NCBI GenBank assembly: GCA_958430865.1
Contig: CAUDNR010004126.1
Location: 1-33,029 of the forward strand
Origin: Entrophospora sp. SA101
Taxonomy: Eukaryota; Glomeromycota; Glomeromycetes; Entrophosporales; Entrophosporaceae
Length of the DNA: 33,029 nt
Direction: 5' to 3'
Part shown: positions 22,243 to 33,029 of the stretch, one piece after another
How the letters are laid out: every line of letters starts with the position of its first letter
Numbering within the stretch: the first letter of the stretch is position 1
Program-made: the position numbers and the translations under genes
Notes under the pieces: generated by a model
Seen by the model: only the letters and a program-made list of their open reading frames with translations
What the model was told of the DNA's origin: nothing
Database searches by the model: none

Positions 22243-23159
22243 TAGGGTGTTCAGGATTATTATTATAAATCGCTGCACACTTTTTAATTTTTGAGCATAA
22301 TCGAATAATTTGACTATTTTTTGGCATAATCACATAATCTATGTGTATATTAAATTAGCCAATCAATATAGGCCACAATTCAATTAAGATTATAGAATGA
22401 AAAATGGTCTGCATTAGAACGTTCGAGGAAAAAGAGTCATTATAATAATCATTTTTACGTTGAAACTGGGAAATTATATTGTCGTTTTTATAACCATACT
22501 ATAAATCATGAAAAAAAATCAATTGTTGATAACCATATAGAATAAACGAAACATAAAGCTGCTGAACAAAAACACAAAAATAATACACAACCTTTACAAA
22601 GCTCTTTGCTTTCACTAATAATAATCGTGACAAAATCAATATTGCAATTATTGAAGCTTTTACTAAAGCTGATATTCCTCTGGATAAAATAGATAAATTA
22701 AAGTCTTTTTTAATTGATATTGTAAGAATGGTAAGAAAATTTTCATATCAAAAAAAAATCAAAATAAATTAATTTGAATATTTTTATTTTTATTATTTCC
22801 TAGGAGGTTATATTGTAGGTTCAAATCAACTTTGAGAAAAATATTTTGCCAATTTGAAGTACAGAAATTAAAAAATTTAATAAATATAAAATGATTAGTA
22901 TAACTGTTGATGAAACTTCCTGTGTTCAGTGTTGATGTTGAAAGGTCTATAAAAGTATATTAACTGATAAACGTACAGCTTTAAAAGAAGATTCGATTAA
23001 AAAATCCAATTTCATGTATTTTAATTTTTCTGATGAATAATAAATAAAAATTTTTAATATTAATTTTGGTCGGAATTATTATAAATTTGCCCAAAAATTC
23101 TAGAAAAAAAAGCATCAGGGCATAATTTGGAAGAAAAAAAAGCATAATCCTGGACACTG
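22243..23159 (+). mobile_element. hAT deletion derivative, copy B
   Basis: Same family as 12220-12983. The ends are TAGGGTGTTCAGGATTAT (22243) and the inverse of CAGTGTCCAGGATTAT (ending 23159). No target duplication is clear. Copy B keeps more of the N-terminus (KWSALERSRKKSHYNNHFYV, about 22395-22460). The second finger Cys is replaced by Tyr (CRFYNHTINH), and an in-frame TAG follows. The same intron (GTAAGAAAA to TTTCCTAG, about 22731-22803) is present. ITVDETS, the region of the first catalytic Asp, runs directly into the C-terminal FSVDVERS segment, so the catalytic core is deleted. Non-autonomous. Confidence 0.8.
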
Positions 23160-26100
23160 AAAATTTTGGTCGACTTATCGCGAGACCGACTTATCGAGTT
23201 TACATATTAATATGTATATATGCATGCATATTCTAGGGGTAAGCTCACTATATATACGTAAAATTTGCAAAAAAAAAAAATTACATGCCCGTACAATTGT
23301 AAGGTTGAGTTTCTGCGCCATAGTAACTTTTTGTGTGAAATTAGAATATTAGAATCATTTCGAACAACTGTGATTGAAGTGAATATATAATTAAAAAATC
23401 AAGTAATGTGCAAATTAAAACCTTACATTGTGCATATGAAAATGTGCCAACAAAAAACGGTTCTGTTGACCAGCCAACACTAAAACTATCCCTTTTACGC
23501 CTATACAGATTTATTTAGTAATTACAATTCCTGAACATAGCAAAGGAGGAAAGATTTTCTGATTATAGGTAAAGATACCGACTGCAACTTTTGATGATTG
23601 TTGCAACCTAATTGCGACCCGTTTTTTTAATTTCGACAGGTATCCTTAATAATTATAGGAGAGACCTCAACAAATTCCCAAAAAAAAAAGGAGGAGTCCT
23701 GAATTTTTTATCCTAAGAGAGGAGTCGGATTATCAAGGTTGTTAATTGATTCATCACCGTCTACTCATCATGTCCTTGTCCTTGTGCTTGCTCATCGTGC
23801 TCATCGTGTACTTAATGCCCTTTGTTTTTCAAGTTCAAGTTAATCCTATTGAAGATAAAAACATAAATAGCTATTGGAACTAGAAAGACTGTTTTAAGTA
23901 ACTCGAAGGTATTTGAATTAACATATAAACATATATTCTCACCATCAAAGTGGAAAAAACTGCAATCAAGCCGTTCCAAATTAATATTTTACTGGCATCT
24001 AAATATTGCTATCGAACTACACTTCACACTCCATGAAAAAACGTCAACAGTTTAGGCTGGTCAACACTGAAACGCAGTTGGATGTTGAACTAAATGAGTT
24101 CCTTATAATAAAGTATATGAAATATATACATACGAAAGGTCATGAAGTCATAATGAATATTTTCATTTGCCATCCCAAACTTTTGAATTATTTTCTCCTC
24201 GCTTACCAGACTGTTAATGATTAAAAATTCAACTTTTCACAACTTAAAATCATGAAGGATAGTACGCTTGGTAACATTGAAAATAGGGCATGTTATATAG
24301 ATACCTCTCCGCTTTTTTTTATAATCAAATTTAGATTTCCCATTTATATATACCATCCATCTTCGCCAGCTAAATGTTCTCCTGTTTTAATAAACTCTGT
24401 CCCTGAAAATTCTTTTATCCAAGTGACTCTCTTCATTAACAGGTTTACTAATTAAATTTTTTTTTGAATAATTCAAGTGTGAGAGTATTTTTATACTTTC
24501 CCATTGATCTACACTATGGTCTGGTTTATATACTGTATATATACAATGTGTAACAAAAAAAATTGGAAAATTTTTGAAGGAAGAATATTTTTTGTTCTTT
24601 CCAGTAGCGAATTACCACACCTTTCTATATAAAGATCATTACTGAAGTTGTTATGAAGATTAAGAAACTATTTTGATTTAAATAGGATGTCTGAAAGTTT
24701 ATTATTTTAAGTTCGAAATTTACCCACAAGAGCTTCAACTTAAAAAACCTTCTGTTAGTTATATGATGGTTATTCAACAATGTTTATGTATTGAAACATC
24801 AAAATTTTCGGTGAACTTATTAAAGTAATAAATGCTAAAAAAACCTGAAAATTGGAATGATTTTTGGCAAATTAGTGAAAAACGAGTTCACAGATTTTTG
24901 TAATTGGATTTTTAATGGATCAAAAATTAACTTCGTCGCTTAATATTGAAGGCAATTAAAAAAATTTTTCATATCAAATTTATATTAATAGAAACCTCTG
25001 ATTTTCAATTTTTTTTTGATATTTTTTTTGTCCGTTTTTATTCAACCAATCTTGAAAAACGAACAAATAAAATTTTCCAAAGCAACTGTGATATAAATTC
25101 AACAAGAGAAAGACATACTAATCAGTAAGTTAAGTTTATCAGAAAGTTAGATGTTGTTTTAATTTACTCTATTAAAATTATTTATTTTACAAGTGGGGGG
25201 TTTTTTTTTTTCTATTAATTTAGTGCAGCAATGGTGGTGATGATAATGTGTGTATTTTAAGGCACTCTAAAACAACTTTGTAACAAAATCTTGAAGATTA
25301 TCACAAATAAAAAAAAAAAGATTCAATTTAATACATGAATTTTTTTTTCATAAGTATTTTCAAATAAGAACATGAAGAAAAAACTTGGTATGTTTATTAT
25401 ATATAAATTTATTGCATTTAAAATTATTTATTGATTTTATATTTGAATAGAAAATGAAGATGATTATTAATATAATGGCGCAAGTAATAATGTTAGATGC
25501 CGTGTTGAGTAGGTTTATTAGAAGTATTATTTGAGTTAATTTGTATTTACTTTTCAATCACTAATAATGCATTGCGTTATTACAAGGAAATTCTTTTTTT
25601 CTGAACTTCCATTAATGAATTCAGATTAAAGAGACCTAATTAAAATAATTTTGGTGTGTAAAAGACTAAATAACATTGCAGGCGTGAGAAAATTTCTATT
25701 TCAAAAGATTTGATGATAAATAATTCAAATAGCAGTAAATAGTTCAATAGTGCCTTCAGCCAACCATTTACGCAAAAAAAATGATATCGCAGGCATTCAT
25801 TACCTCGTCCAACAAAATTGGAATTATGACAAGATTACTCATTAAATAATGGTCGGGGGCTTATATATGTTATCATTTTACATCTGGTAGTTTAAGTTTA
25901 TCATCTTGAGCACTGCAACCTATTGATAATGAATGCATCGGTGTCATCATGCAGCTAGAGTATGAGATCTTTCGAAAAGATGTATGCACTCATGTATCCC
26001 CAGGCCATACTAGTTTTGTTAGGTATCTTCAAATTATAAAGACAAATATTAAATGGATGACAAATACATTCCTTTTAATCATCATTAAAAAGTGTGGTAC

Positions 26101-26680
26101 TTACCTAATATCAAAACCTATAGATCATGTTATCCTACTATACCTTTATCACGATTTATTAATACTCAATTTATGTGATAATCCACACTTTCCTCAAAGT
26201 CATGATGATATTGTGTGTTTTAGCAGGAATAGGAATCAGAATATCATGATTGGATGTGCCAGAAATCTGGAAGAAGAATTCTGTTCCACTGGATAAATAT
26301 AACAGATGTTTAGGGTGTGGAACATGGAGGACGGTACTAATGTTTGGACTTTCTACATAACATATTAATATAATTATCTTCTTTTATATCCTTATTTATA
26401 TAACCCAAAATATTTAGACAGTGTCGTGATTATTGTTACTTTTTGAGGGCGATTCTGATTCAGCTTTGCCTTAAATTTTTGATGAAATGATGTCAGTAAG
26501 TTCGAGCGCACGTTATATATATGTTTTAATAGCGAGTGTTATAATTATTTTCGACTTTTGATATTGAATAATTTTAACCTTTTATTAGCAAAACAATTTG
26601 GGCTCACTTTTATTTTCGTCCCCTACATTTCCATCACTATCAATTGTAAATATTGTTGTATTTTCAGTAATTAAAATAAA
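23160..26680. other. Gene-poor spacer with weak coding-like fragments
   Basis: AT-rich DNA with poly-A/T runs. GGTCGACTTATCGCGAGACC at 23169-23188 contains an imperfect palindrome, and GACTTATCG recurs at 23189. A minus-biased plus-strand string at about 24700-25130 (for example ENWNDFWQISEKRVHRF) and a 115-codon plus frame at 25949-26296 look mildly protein-like but match no family I know. The longest frame is within what chance could give in this amount of sequence. Confidence 0.4.
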
Positions 26681-26683
26681 TAT

Positions 26684-27060
26684 ACACCCTGTAAAAAAAA
26701 ACTGATCCGTGATTTAAAATTCCATATTTCACCAGAAATGTACCATAATAATGGAAAGCCACTGTTGCAAATTCGAGAAAGTATTTTTTTTATAGGACAC
26801 CAATTTAAATCACATCCAGGTTTCTCTTTTTATCATGTATAGGACCAGTTCCTTTTAGAAGCAAGCTGATGAAATAGGAATTGAAGTTATCAATTTTACA
26901 AAATGAGGCCAAATTTTGATCGTCATTTCTTAAAAATACCATCACCCTGTAAAAAATTTACTACATGATTAGTCTCAATGTTTTTTCCATTTATATTAAT
27001 AAATATACATTTCCGGATTTTTTTTTCCATAAATGTATCATATTCATGGAATCTATAGTT
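26684..27060. repeat. Directly repeated CACCCTGTAAAAAA motif region
   Basis: CACCCTGTAAAAAA occurs at about 26685 and again at about 26943 in the same orientation. Each is followed by loosely similar AT-rich text (TCCGTGATTT... and TCCGGATTTT..., both leading to AAATGTAYCATA). They could be tips of degenerate transposons or a diverged duplication of about 260 bp. No inverted partner or target duplication was found. Confidence 0.3.
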
Positions 27061-27083
27061 CCGTTTTTCATTAAAAATGGAGG

Positions 27084-27224
27084 TTTACTGAATAAATCAA
27101 TTAATAAAATGGATAAAACTTGGATAAATGACTGAGCATTTACTGAATAAATCAATTAATAAAATGGATAAAACTTGGATAAATGACTGAGCATTTACTG
27201 AATAATTAATTAAGTTTGGATAAA
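27084..27224. repeat. 55-bp tandem repeat (2.4 copies)
   Basis: A unit starting TTTACTGAATAAATCAATTA begins at 27084 and is repeated at 27139 without visible change. A third, internally shortened copy starts at 27194. The identity of the first two copies implies a recent duplication. Confidence 0.9.
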
Positions 27225-27403
27225 TTTTAATTAAATAAATAAATTTTCAAGTGGTCTACTAAAGATGGCTCCTAAAAAGCTCTTTCTGCTGATCATTTAA
27301 ATAAAAATTTTCAAAGAATTTACTGTTTTAATTAAAAAAACCAAATCAAAAACATATTTTACTTTATTTTTCATCCATACAATAGTTATTAATCCTAGTT
27401 AAG

Positions 27404-27822
27404 ATGACAAATAAAAGAAATCATAATAAAGCCAAAACTGGACAAAGTCCACCTACTCCTGTTCCAGCAAAAAAGAAAATTTGACAGATCTTTCTTCTCC
27501 TTCTGCTTCAGTATGCCCTCAAGAAGACTACTGCTTGATTGCTTGTATTAACTGCAATCAAACATTTGTTTATACATTAACAAATGAACATAATAATGTT
27601 AATCATTGTTTTGGGCAAATCTTTGCTCATAAAGACAGTGAATCTTTTACCTGTAATTTGAATTGTTCATTCAATAAGCCAACTGATTTTTGTCCCTATT
27701 CAACTCCTAAACTCACTGTTAATACATCTATGGAAATGATGGATACAAAATCCATCTCTTCTGACAATACAATCTCTTCCCAAGCCCTTCCACTGATCAA
27801 TAACCCCGAAAATCTGGAGTAA
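27404..27822 (+). pseudogene. Frameshifted Cys-rich N-terminal fragment
   Basis: ATG at 27404 opens MTNKRNHNKAKTGQSPPTPV and stops at a TGA just after an A-rich tract (about 27466-27483). From 27481 a second frame continues for 113 codons with Cys-rich segments (ACINCNQTF, HCFGQIF, FTCNLNC) to a stop at 27822. A single-base deletion in the A-rich tract would explain the break. The fragment lies 150 bp upstream of a hAT C-terminal half on the same strand and may be the N-terminus of the same element. I do not recognise the Cys-rich domain; this assignment is positional inference. Confidence 0.45.
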
Positions 27823-27966
27823 TATTATTCATATTATTTTATATTATTATATTATTTATTTGTGTTTATTTATTATTTTTAGTTATCTATTATTTATTTT
27901 TAGTTCTTTATTTTATCTATTATTTATTTTTAATTTTATTATATAATTTATATTTGTATTAATTTT

Positions 27967-28790
27967 CCGAATGGTTATCCAACACTATCATCCTCTGTAC
28001 CAATATATAATTGGCTTATAAACCAATTAGAAGATTATGAAGACTTGATAGATATTTCAGATGAAATGAAAGTCACTATAACTAAAGCAAAAAATAAATT
28101 ATTGCAATATTATAATAAAACCGATGCTTCATTATATACAATAATAACAAGTAACCATCATTTTAAGACATAAGTTATATTAATTTGTCTTAATTAGTTA
28201 ATAAATAAAGAAGCAATATTTTTTTTTCATAATAATAAATTATAATAATCATAATTTTTCTAATAGTATTGAACCCCAGACTTAAACTTAATTATTATAA
28301 AAAAGATAATTGGGAAAGAAGATACATAGACTCTGCACAAAAATTAATTAATTCTGAAATTAGTAATAATGAAAATGATGGTGAGGATGATTTAACAAGT
28401 CAGATTTATAAGTGTAAACGTATTGCCCACAATTCCAATGAATTAAATTTGTACCTCAAAGATCCAAATGCACAAGAAAAGACTGATGTTTTGTTATGGT
28501 GGAAGGTAAGTTAGATTTTATTATTTAACAATAAAATAATTGATTATATTGATGTAATTAAAATGTATGATATGATTTTCTTGTAGATGCACAAGCTGGA
28601 ATATCCTCATCTAGCCAAAATGGCAAGGGATTATCTTGCCATTCCAGCATCTAGTGTCCTAGTTGAAAGGATCTTTTCTGGTGGTACTGATTTAATTACA
28701 CCAACTAGATGCAGTTTGTCTGCAGATACAATTAGGTGCTGTATGCGCCATAAAAATTGGTGGAAGGGAATTTTAAAAGATTCACAATAA
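27967..28790 (+). CDS. hAT transposase C-terminal half, three intact exons (partial)
   Basis: Exons at about 27967-28150, 28267-28505 and 28587-28790, joined at GT-AG introns of 116 and 81 nt, give about 209 uninterrupted residues ending at TAA 28788-28790. The reading begins near YPTLSSSVPIYNWLINQLE. It crosses intron 1 to form YTIITILNPRLKLNYYKKDN and crosses intron 2 at LLWWK-MHKLEYPHLA. It ends with the hAT dimerisation motif (AIPASSVLVERIFSGG). These are hallmark hAT C-terminal segments. The N-terminal catalytic part is missing upstream, replaced by AT-rich DNA at 27823-27966. The partial copy is either a young deletion derivative or a retained fragment. The homology call is strong; function is doubtful. 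Confidence 0.72.
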
Positions 28791-29040
28791 TAAATTTTTA
28801 AATAAAATTATTAAAAGAAATATTTATACTATATAAATAAACATAAAATAAAAAATATTTTTGTAAATAAAATTATAAAATATACATTAAAATAAAAATT
28901 TTTCATTTATAATTTAATTCAAATCATGGATTCAAACCAGTTATTATTATAGATTCAAATCAGTCAGTTTGAATCAAATCAAGTAAATCAAATTAGTTCA
29001 AATCGAATTATATATTCGAATCTGTTTGAATTTCATGATT

Positions 29041-29055
29041 CATTCAGAGCCTTAG
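29041..29055. repeat. hAT-like right terminal tip
   Basis: CATTCAGAGCCTTAG resembles the inverse of AAAGCTCTGAATGATTTAG at 29400-29418. It probably marks the right end of the element carrying the transposase half at 27967-28790. TTCAAATCA-like words crowd 28920-29040, as in hAT subterminal regions. No left end with matching duplication was found. Confidence 0.4.
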
Positions 29056-29565
29056 TTAATATTAATATTAATTTGAATTATCTGCTTTATTTGCTTTATT
29101 CATTTTATTTGAATTATTTGAATTATTCATTTTATTTGTAACTCGAATACTCAAATTCATAATAATTCAGATAAACCTTATTCAAATAGGAACCCTAATG
29201 TTCTATTTTTTATAAAATTCATCATCTCCACAAACTTTTTAAACACATGCAAACTCTTATTGTTTCAGATTCTAAACTATAACACCTTTGAGTAATTTAG
29301 TCTATGTCTCCAGAAGAAACTCAATACTAATTGCTATAATAAGTTTGAAATTAATAAATTCTTAATTCTAAATAAGCAGTGCCAAATAGTTTTTAGACCA
29401 AAGCTCTGAATGATTTAGTTTGGTTTGGTTCAAAGAGTAAACCGAAACCAAACCTAAATGAACCAAAATGTTTGGGAGATAATTTCTCTCGCAGTCACAT
29501 GTGATAATTAAACCAAAATGGAAATTATTTAGATTTTTTTTTTTAAAAAAAAAATCATTTTTAAC
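29056..29565. promoter_or_regulatory. Upstream region of eIF3b with transposon tip and hairpin
   Basis: AAAGCTCTGAATGATTTAG (29400-29418) is a hAT-like left tip. It is followed by an imperfect inverted repeat, GTTTGGTTTGGTT (29418-29430) with AACCGAAACCAAAC (29439-29453). A T-run then A-run at about 29534-29554 precedes the ATG at 29566. No clear TATA box is evident. The tip lies within about 170 bp of the start codon, so transposon sequence may form part of the promoter or 5' leader; this is inference. Confidence 0.35.
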
Positions 29566-32401
29566 ATGCCAAGTCTTGACATTAATGGATTACCACAAAC
29601 TGAGGAGGAGATTGATTTTACAGATATAGAAGAGAAGTATAAAGTTTCTTTTGAAAAAGGGCTTGATACAATTATAGTAGTTGATAATGCACCAGTTGTT
29701 GATCAGAGTAGAGTAGCTAAATTATTAACTTTTATAAAAAAGATTTTTAAGAATGTTGGCGAGATTAAGGAAAATGGCATTTTCATGCCAATGGATCCTG
29801 AACCTGAACCTGAAACTGGGAAATTAAAATCAAGAGGGTTGATTATTTTTAATTCAAATGAATAATTTTTACAAAAAAAATGAAATTTTATTTTGACTTA
29901 TTTTATTTATATCTTTAAACATATAAATAGATATTTATTCATTGAATTTGAAACTCCAGAACAAGCTAGTCTAGCAATTAAACAGTATGATGGATATCCT
30001 ATGGATAAAACACATTACCTTGCTTTAAATCATTTTACTGATATTGAAAAATATTCACAAATTGAAGAAGAATACAAAGAGCCAGAAGAAGAAAAATTTG
30101 TGGAAAAGGTTTTGTTTTTTTTTCTTATTCCCTTTGATAATTTGTTTAACCAAATTTGATTTTTACTTAATTTGGTTTTATATTCGTAAAAAAAAAATAA
30201 TTTATATTAAAAAGGAACACTTAAGGAGTTGGCTTACTGATCCATCTGCAAGAGATCAATTTGTTTTATATCATAATGATGACGTTCATATTTTTTGGAA
30301 CAAAAAAAAAGAGCCACCAGAAGAAGTTTATAAAAGAACTGTAAAAAAATTTTTCTTTAAAATTCAATATTTTTAATAGTAATAATAATAATATATAATA
30401 ATATTGATTTTTAGAATTGGACAGAGACTTATGTTCAATGGTCACCGTTAGGAACATACCTTGCAACATTTCACAGACAGGGTATTGCTTTATGGGGTGG
30501 ATCAAGTTGGAATAAGATTACTCGATTTTATCATCCTAATGTAAAACTTATTGATTTTTCACCAAATGAAACTTATCTTGTTACATGGAGCAATGAACCA
30601 ATAAGCTTGGGACCTAATGGAGGCCCAGGAATACCTTTTGGACCAGATGATGAAGGAAATCAAATTATTATATGGGATGTTCGCTTTGGTGTGTCGCTCA
30701 GATCTTTTCCTTCCACAACAACATCACCAACAGGTGAACTATCATCTCAAAAAATCATATGGCCAATATTCAAATGGTCTCCAAGTGACAAGTATTTTGC
30801 TCGAGTAACACAAGATCAACAAATATCTGTTTATGAAACTCCTGAAATGGGCTTGCTTGATAAAAAAAGTATAAAGATTGAGGGTGTAATGTTTTTTGAA
30901 TGGGCTCCGACTTCTGAAAAATCCAAACAATTGGGTGGGAAAAAATCTGAAGAATTTCTTTTAAGTTATTGGACACGTGAAATTGACAATCAACCAGCTA
31001 GAGTTACTCTTTTGAAAATCCCATCTAAAGAAGTATTAAGAATAAGGACTTTAGTTAATGTTAAAGATGTAAGTGTGTCATTTCAAATCATTCAAAACAA
31101 AAATAAATACAAACATAGTTCTATATTATTATAATAATATTATTATTATTACCACTGTTACTACTACTAGTGTAAGTTGTATTGGCAATCAAATGGAGAT
31201 TTTTTGTGTGTTAAAGTTGATCGACATACCAAAACCAAAAAATCAACTTATGCTACTTTGGAAATTTTTAGAATAAGAGAAAAAGATATTCCTGTTGAAG
31301 TAATTGAAATAAAAGGTAAAAGGTAATTTACAGAATTATTTAATATCTGATTATATGTTCATAAAAAATTTTTTAAAAAATTTTTCATCAAAGATACTGT
31401 GATAACTTTTGCTTGGGAACCAAATGGTGAACGTTTTGCAATTATAACAACAAATGATCCTAATTATGGACAACCTGGAGTTGCATCAAGAACAAATGTA
31501 TCCTTATATTATCTTGAAAAACCCAAACCTGGGAAAAGCAGTGTTGCTAATTTTAAACTTATTAGTAAGTCAACCGATATCATTTTTTTCAGAATTACCT
31601 AAAATTTTTTTTTGATTTTCTTATCAAATTTATTAGAAACTTTGGAGAAAAAAACTTCAAATTCAATATTTTGGTCTCCACATGGTCGACATTTTGTTTT
31701 GGCTACCCTCAGATCACAGTCAGTTTTTGATTTAGAGTTTTGGGATTTGGATTTTGAAGGATTTAGTGGTGAACGAGGAGAATCATCAACAAAGAATGAT
31801 CCAGCTGCATCTATTCAACTTATGAGCACACAAGAACATTATGGAGTAACTGATATTGAATGGGATCCTACTGGTCGATTTGTAATAAGTAGTTCTAGCA
31901 TGTGGAGACAAGGGGTAATAAAATTTTCTCAAAAAAACAATATATTAAATAGCTCACATTAAAAGATGATTAATTAACTTGAATTTATAAATTAATTAAT
32001 AGAATGATAATGGATACACAATATGGGATTTCAAAGGCACATTATTACAAAAACATTTAATAGATAAATTCAAACAATTATTATGGAGACCTCGCCCTAA
32101 AAGTTTGTTGAGTAATGAACAAAAACAGAAAATCAAAAAGAATCTACGAGAATATTCTAAACAATTTGATGAAGAAGATACATTAGTGCAAACATTTGTA
32201 TCTAAAGAACAGATAGCACATCGTCGTAGACTTATGGATGAATGGAATGCCTGGCGTAAACGTGTTGAGAAAGAATTGAGTGAAGAGAGAGAAAAAGCAG
32301 GCTTCAAACCAACTTCAAAACATGTTGAAGAAAATGTTGAAATTGTTGAAGAATGGATTGAAGAGGTTGTGGAAGAACTTGAAGAAGTTATTGATGATTA
32401 A
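29566..32401 (+). CDS. PRT1: Translation initiation factor eIF3 subunit b (Prt1)
   Basis: eIF3b is the cytoplasmic scaffold of eIF3. It helps recruit mRNA and initiator tRNA to the 40S subunit and binds eIF3a, eIF3i and eIF3g. The model has eight exons: 29566-29837, 29931-30108, 30215-30340, 30415-31068, 31171-31315, 31394-31564, 31637-31914 and 32003-32401. They total 2223 nt, 740 aa, with seven GT-AG introns of 72-106 nt. An RRM occupies about residues 35-120 (RNP2 [12 protein letters not shown]1 RGYLFIEF, which spans intron 1). A nine-bladed beta-propeller follows, with blades seen in [72 protein letters not shown] and [18 protein letters not shown]. The conserved C-terminal tail ([20 protein letters not shown]) then becomes acidic. 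The length is normal for the family. Intron 1 has an atypical GTTGAT donor, but splicing there is required to rebuild RNP1. No frameshift or missing motif was seen. Confidence 0.96.
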
Positions 32402-32444
32402 ATATAATTCTTTTTTTCCACCCACATTAATATTTCATATTACT

Positions 32445-32450
32445 AATAAA
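32445..32450 (+). terminator. Polyadenylation signal candidate for eIF3b
   Basis: AATAAA lies 44 nt after the eIF3b stop codon, a plausible spacing for a compact fungal 3' UTR. Confidence 0.4.
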
Positions 32451-32554
32451 TTATATAAAAGAATTCTCCTTGTATTATTATTATTTTTTTAAATTGATTG
32501 AATGGGAATGAAAAAAATTTTTTAATATGTTAGTTCAAATTTGGTAATTATATA

Positions 32555-33029
32555 CACACCCATACAAAAGTATTGACTCACTTGATGATCTGCCAAAATA
32601 ATCAAATAAACGGGTAATACAAATACTCGTTTTTTTACTAAGCAAATCGATGCTGTGTATTAGTAAGAAAATGTTTGTTGAAATGATTACCATAATAATA
32701 ATCTAAAATATCACATTGGGCCGATTGTTATTGATAATTATATGGTGTTTAAAAGTCAAATTAAAATTTTTCGAAATTTTTTTGAAAAAGTAGCACTTAG
32801 AGCTATTTTAAGATACAATGTTTTAACACATCTTGGAAACTTAGAAAATGTTGCTCCGTTTGTTCTCAAATGTATATATATGTACACATTCATAATTATT
32901 GATCAAATATTCATGGGGCATTAATACAAAACGTAAAAATAACAAAAAAAAATTTCATCAACAGTTTGTATAATATTTTTACATAATAAATCTTTATTAA
33001 ATTTATATCAAAAGTATCAAAAAAGTATA
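32555..33029. mobile_element. Possible left end of a Tc1/mariner element, cut by the window
   Basis: After TA at 32553-32554 the tip CACACCCATACAAAAGTATT resembles the Tc1 tip at 757 (ACCCGGACAAAAGT). The right end is not within the window. A short plus frame at 32742-32924 has no recognisable transposase motif, so the element would be non-autonomous, decayed or simply longer than what is visible. Confidence 0.4.

Noticed and set aside
25949..26296. 115-codon plus-strand frame starting at an ATG
   Set aside because: No recognisable domain, no neighbouring gene structure, and a length that chance could produce in this much sequence; kept only as a note in the spacer entry.
26684..27060. Possible LTR retrotransposon from the repeated CACCCTGTAAAAAA
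   Set aside because: Similarity after the motif is weak, there is no TG..CA boundary or short duplication, and no reverse transcriptase or integrase coding sequence lies between.
30617..30976. Several overlapping open frames within eIF3b exon 4
   Set aside because: They are shadows in other frames of the exon, which encodes continuous beta-propeller sequence.

Overview
The window looks like nuclear DNA of a filamentous fungus, most likely an arbuscular mycorrhizal fungus (Glomeromycotina, Rhizophagus-like). The basis is strong AT-richness by eye, genes with short GT-AG introns (about 70-120 nt), a fungal-specific transcription-factor domain, a canonical eukaryotic eIF3b gene, and a dense population of nested hAT and Tc1/mariner DNA transposons. 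The lineage is inferred, not proven. There is no operon-like or CRISPR structure.

Layout: 1-754 is gene-free. 757-2401 is a complete Tc1/mariner element with an intact transposase, long terminal inverted repeats (TIRs) and a TA duplication. 2720-4700 is a decayed hAT transposase gene split by a 542-bp hAT-type MITE that has a perfect 8-bp target duplication. 4911-6660 holds small relics: an unrecognised coding remnant, a diverged repeat and a decayed Tc1 left end. 7290-10756 is a three-level nest: an outer hAT-like element contains a second hAT (perfect 8-bp duplication), which contains a MITE. 11323-12983 holds an unclassified coding relic followed by a deletion derivative of a hAT family. 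A second copy of that family lies at 22243-23159 in the opposite orientation.

Two genes look like functional host genes. 15496-18536 (three exons, about 954 aa) encodes a fungal-specific transcription-factor regulatory domain without a visible Zn2Cys6 DNA-binding cluster. 29566-32401 (eight exons, 740 aa) encodes eIF3b/Prt1, the scaffold subunit of translation initiation factor eIF3. A partial hAT transposase C-terminal half with three clean exons lies at 27967-28790, just upstream of eIF3b.

The host genes are not functionally linked to each other. They are separated by long AT-rich spacers and transposon debris. The main interest is the insertion stratigraphy: several insertion events can be ordered from target-site duplications, and two deleted hAT copies share the same internal lesions, which suggests mobilisation in trans. 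No clearly new multi-gene system was found.
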